From an uncultured Pseudomonadota bacterium (GTDB taxonomy: Bacteria; Myxococcota_A; UBA796; SXON01): a stretch of 43,732 nt of DNA. Below, piece by piece: positions 40,478 to 43,732 of this stretch; positions within the stretch are counted from its first letter, which is position 1; the number at the start of each line of letters is the position of its first letter. Location: contig CAIMSU010000047.1 of the NCBI GenBank assembly GCA_903844155.1, forward strand, positions 1-43,732. The letters run 5' to 3'. The notes under the pieces are model-generated. The model was not told where the DNA came from. It did not search any database and saw only the letters and a list, made by a program, of their open reading frames with translations. Both the position numbers and the translations under genes were made by a program.

Positions 40478-42036
40478 GTCGCCAGCACCGGGCCGAACGT
40501 CTGATTCGCGGGCTGCGCCCCGCCCGCCGCCTTGCGGACTCGCTTCACCATCCACTCAAAGTGGTCGGCGTCGAGGTCGCGTCCGGCGATGTCATTCGTC
40601 CATCCGATGCCCCCGTCGTGCAGTAGAGGCGTGCGCCCGAGATCGTCAAAAGCCCGATACGCCGGAGTCTCCCACGCATACCGCCCGCTGATGTAGGGGT
40701 TGCTGCCGATCCAGAACTGGGTCGCCTCGATGGCGTTTCGCCGCCTCGCGTCATTACGGTTGAGGTCCTCGTCCAGAGTGACCGGGTCCAGCACGGCCAG
40801 GGTCCCTTCGCCGACGAGGCTGAAGCCGCCGCTTCCGGCGTCGCCCGTCTGCTCGCTGCCTTCGTCGCGGACAAACGCGGGGCAGACTCCGCCGTGCTCA
40901 CCGACGAGGCGCACCCGGCGGGTGAAGCCGTAGCACTCCCAGCCAGTCGGAATCGGCGCGGCGGGTGGGAGAAAGACAGCGATGGCAGGGACGTTCTCGG
41001 GGCACGGCTCCGGCCAGTCCAGAACGACGCGCGGGGCAATCGCGATGTGCATCGTGCCGGTGCTGATGCGCGTGACCCCCGTCTCCTTGTCGTGATCGGC
41101 GGAGGGCAGCGTGTCCGGCTCCTCCGGCGGTGGCGCGGCGGGCGCGTCATGGGGCGGCAGGGGCTGCGTTGTCCGGACGCGCGCCTGCCAGGATGCGAAC
41201 GCCGCCGAGAGCGTCGGCCCCACCGCGATCACGGTGCGCGTCCAGGCGTCGGCGACGACCCAGCCGGACTCGTCCTCGCCGATGCGCCCCTCCCACAGCG
41301 CCTCGCGGAGCCGCCAGAGTCCGCGCATCCAGGCACCGCCCGCGCCGCCGGGCATCACGCATGGCATGTAGACGCGCCCCTTCACGAGCTTCGCCGGGTC
41401 CATCTCGGCGAGCATGCCGGCGAGGGCTTCGGTGTCATGCCCGTCGGGATCCAGGTCGGGACGGCAGTAGAAACGGATGGGCGGCGTCTGAGCGGGCTTG
41501 GCGTAGGGGTCCACGGCGAACGGAAGGTCGGGTTGGTGACGGCCCCACGTCCACAGGTCGCCAGTGGTTTGACAGGCCTCGACGCGCGTACCGTCGTCGC
41601 CGTAGGTGATGTCGACGTAGGCGGGGCCTTCTGAGATGCGGAGCTTGCCCGGAAACCGGTGCGGTCCCGGCATGATCCTCGGCTCTGTATCTGGCCATTT
41701 CGGCTCCATGACGCGCAGATGTTCCGGCATGTCGGGGAACTCGAATTGCGGGGGTGGCCCGCCGTTCACGTCCAGCGACCAGACGGGGTGGGAGATGAGA
41801 AACGTCGGGTTCTCCTGGTCACGCAGGTAGAGGAGGCTGTTGCCGGGTCCAGCGGTGACGTCCGCGACAAGCTGGCCGCCGAGGATCTCGCGGACCTTCT
41901 CGGTGAGCCGCATCGCGTCGCTGATCCGCGGGAGGGAGCGGGCGAGGGCGTTCTGGGCGTCAACCTGGGGGACGACGCCGAGGGTGACCATGCCCTCGCG
42001 GGCGGCGTAGGCGTCGGGCGGTTCGGGGTTGGGCAT
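40474..42036 (-). CDS. hypothetical protein coupled to the HicA-domain gene
   Basis: ATG 42036, 520 residues; the upstream open frame is shadow. N-terminal third with LTEKVREILGGQLVADVTA, GNSLLYLRDQENPTFLIS and VWSLDVNGGPPPQFEFPDMP; later DESGWVVADAWTRTVIAVGP and TGTMHIAIAPRVVLDWPEPC, and an end VKRVRKAAGGAQPANQTFG. No signal, no membrane span, no known motif. The 4-nt overlap with the HicA-like gene and the same direction as array gene B suggest a three-gene unit. Confidence 0.68.
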   Translation of the reverse strand: MPNPEPPDAYAAREGMVTLGVVPQVDAQNALARSLPRISDAMRLTEKVREILGGQLVADVTAGPGNSLLYLRDQENPTFLISHPVWSLDVNGGPPPQFEFPDMPEHLRVMEPKWPDTEPRIMPGPHRFPGKLRISEGPAYVDITYGDDGTRVEACQTTGDLWTWGRHQPDLPFAVDPYAKPAQTPPIRFYCRPDLDPDGHDTEALAGMLAEMDPAKLVKGRVYMPCVMPGGAGGAWMRGLWRLREALWEGRIGEDESGWVVADAWTRTVIAVGPTLSAAFASWQARVRTTQPLPPHDAPAAPPPEEPDTLPSADHDKETGVTRISTGTMHIAIAPRVVLDWPEPCPENVPAIAVFLPPAAPIPTGWECYGFTRRVRLVGEHGGVCPAFVRDEGSEQTGDAGSGGFSLVGEGTLAVLDPVTLDEDLNRNDARRRNAIEATQFWIGSNPYISGRYAWETPAYRAFDDLGRTPLLHDGGIGWTNDIAGRDLDADHFEWMVKRVRKAAGGAQPANQTFGPVLAT

Positions 42037-42175
42037 GTGGGCTCCGAACCCGGAATGTAGCGGACCGAGGGACGGGGCGACGGTCGAGGAGCGCGTGAGC
42101 GATGAAGCGCGGCTGGGCAAACTCTGCGCGTGCAACGCCCATGGGCGGACGCGGGTCGGACGTGACCGAAGCCGG

Positions 42176-43732
42176 TCAGTCGGACGAAGCCTCCGTCAAG
42201 ACCTCCCCCGCGTCCCACCCCCGGATGATCCGCCAGCCAGCGTCCTCGACCAACGACCGCGTCGCCGTTCGCATCGCCTCCGCGATGTCCGCGGCGAGGA
42301 CGACGTGCCGCACCCGCTGGCCGTCGCGCTCGGCGAGGATGTAGTAGCCGCGCGTCACGAGTCGGCCTGTGGCGGCAACGCCGAGCCCGGCGCGGACCGT
42401 GACCGTCGACAGCGTCGGCGACTCATCAGCGCCCACGACCGCAGCGGCTTCCAGCGGTGCCGGGGCGCGGGCTTCGCGGGACCGAGGACGTCGTGGCCGC
42501 CCGGGTTGCACCGGCGCCCTCGGAATCCCAAGCCTCGTTCGGTACTTTTGGACGACGGTGGTGCTGACGCCGGCCAAATCGGCGATGTCGGTGTCGAGGA
42601 GGACGCCAAGATCGGACCGGAAGGGGTCCACGCGAGACGGTATCTTCGGCTTCGCGGGCGGTGGCGGGGCATGCACGGGCTTCGCGCGCGCTGGACGGGG
42701 CGGAGCGGGGATGCGCCGGAGCGCCCGGTACTGCGCCACCGCCTGACGGGTCACCCCGACACGCACCGCAACCTCGTCGTCGCTCAGCACGCCGACGATG
42801 TCACGGTGATCGTCGAGGACGGACCCGCGTCCGCGTGGCGGCACCTCGGCGAAGGTCGGCGGAGGGTCCGGTTCGCCGACCGGCGGCCTGACATTCGGCG
42901 GCGACGACGCGACAACCGGTGAGGCGACGCCCCTCGCCTTCCGATGCGCGACCACGGCCGCGACCCCGACGCCCGCCAGCGTCGCGGCGATGTGGTCCGG
43001 CTCGACACCGATCAAGTGGGCGTGCGGGGCGAGCTTTGATGGCCTCCCGCGAGGAGGGGCTGGATGACCCGCGCCTCGCCGCTCGTGGGTACCCACCCCA
43101 ACGCGCCCGCTGACGTCGGCGTCAGCCGGGACGTCGGGACGGTGGACAGGGGCCGAAAGCCCCGAGCAAGGTCCCTCGGCGACCTCAGACGACACGGACC
43201 CAGTCTCCAATGGCGCTGGTGTCGACGTGTTCGTCGTGGCCGGTAGGCTGACGGCGGCGGCGACCGCCTCCGGGGTCTCTGCCGGTACCTGCTTCTGAGG
43301 CTCCACCGTCTCGCTCACGTCCACCCCCGGCCCGCTCTCCGTCACCACCCGTTCCGACGCTGCCCTCGTCACCCGCCCCGACGCCGAGATCCCTCGCGCA
43401 ACACGATACTCGACGACCGACTTGCGATTCATCCCCGCCATCGTCGCGATCTCGTGATCCGGACGGGTCCCCATGACAGAGAGGAAGGCGTCAAGCTTCG
43501 ACCGTCGCAGGCGACGACCCGTAGGGGTCCGAGGCTCCGGTGCCTCGCCCACAGCGCGCTCAGCCGGTCGGGCGTTGCGCTCGGGCTGCGGCCCGGCCAG
43601 GGACGGCCGCCGCCGGGGCGTCCCGGAGGTCGTCGGTCGGCTCAACGGAGGTGGAACCGGGATCGCGCGGGTCTGCCGATAGGCGATCACGCTCGACCGG
43701 GTCACCCCGGCGAGCCGCGCCACTTCTGCGTC
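42176..43732 (-). CDS. HTH-module array protein B (partial, continues beyond the window)
   Basis: The frame is open to the right edge; 518 residues visible. Modules (numbered from the GTG codon at 43723): edge to 25, 74-116, 228-270, 300-342 and 362-404, each with LDAFLSVMG-like start, then D-x-x-[IV]A-x-x-A-G-[VM] and a second helix ending in YR or HR plus GI. Proline/Arg/Ala-rich linkers separate them. The C-terminal domain (RGYYILAERDGQ, AMRTATRSLVEDAGWRII) matches that of gene A, so the two are paralogues with different repeat counts. Likely modular DNA-binding protein. Confidence 0.8.
   Translation of the reverse strand, partial: DAEVARLAGVTRSSVIAYRQTRAIPVPPPLSRPTTSGTPRRRPSLAGPQPERNARPAERAVGEAPEPRTPTGRRLRRSKLDAFLSVMGTRPDHEIATMAGMNRKSVVEYRVARGISASGRVTRAASERVVTESGPGVDVSETVEPQKQVPAETPEAVAAAVSLPATTNTSTPAPLETGSVSSEVAEGPCSGLSAPVHRPDVPADADVSGRVGVGTHERRGAGHPAPPRGRPSKLAPHAHLIGVEPDHIAATLAGVGVAAVVAHRKARGVASPVVASSPPNVRPPVGEPDPPPTFAEVPPRGRGSVLDDHRDIVGVLSDDEVAVRVGVTRQAVAQYRALRRIPAPPRPARAKPVHAPPPPAKPKIPSRVDPFRSDLGVLLDTDIADLAGVSTTVVQKYRTRLGIPRAPVQPGRPRRPRSREARAPAPLEAAAVVGADESPTLSTVTVRAGLGVAATGRLVTRGYYILAERDGQRVRHVVLAADIAEAMRTATRSLVEDAGWRIIRGWDAGEVLTEASSD

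Overview
This is a GC-rich bacterial chromosome segment, almost certainly from a Gram-negative (TonB-dependent receptor, porin-like barrels). Many very short lipoprotein signal peptides run straight into Asp/Ser/Thr/Gly-rich linkers, with RegB/RegA-type regulators, multiheme lipoproteins and an MbnP/MbnH pair. This style fits an environmental Myxococcota or deltaproteobacterial relative, but the assignment is inference; no rRNA or tRNA gene is visible.

Layout. (1) 1-202: 3' end of a serine-recombinase-like gene. (2) 0.27-10 kb: a metal/redox locus with small cytochrome c lipoproteins, three YtkA/FixH-like lipoproteins, three members of another beta-rich lipoprotein family, a RegB/RegA two-component pair, outer-membrane proteins, and the copper protein MbnP facing its diheme partner MbnH, which here carries an extra third heme domain. 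(3) 10-14.2 kb: a leftward operon (small Cys protein, diheme oxidoreductase, imelysin, cytochrome P460-like protein, porin) behind a strong Fur-box match. (4) 14.2-15.7 kb: a dense GGAAT/ATTCC array, a NYN RNase with a terminator-like leader hairpin, and a VOC protein. (5) 15.8-24.5 kb: a second RegB/RegA pair, a TonB receptor, a CbiMNQO-type Ni/Co importer with a NicO permease, and a barrel protein. (6) 24.5-28.3 kb: an arsenic cassette (SigZ-like sigma factor, ArsM, ArsR, aquaporin, ArsC). (7) 28.3-32.7 kb: a probable mobile element with a large serine recombinase, flanked by direct repeats, a heptamer array and a 26-bp perfect palindrome. (8) 32.7-43.7 kb: accessory DNA framed by two paralogous proteins built from repeated helix-turn-helix modules, plus XRE and HicA-like genes and several unknowns.

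How it fits together. Four copies of a TGCGAC-N5-GYCGCA palindrome, close to the RegA/PrrA two-block binding pattern, lie upstream of the YtkA-like lipoproteins, the TonB receptor and the Ni/Co operon, so the two RegBA pairs probably control the metal loci between them. The Fur box suggests the heme/imelysin operon is iron-controlled. The most novel candidate is the pair of HTH-module array proteins at 32.75-34.98 kb and 42.18 kb to the right edge, with the two co-directional unknown genes downstream of the second.
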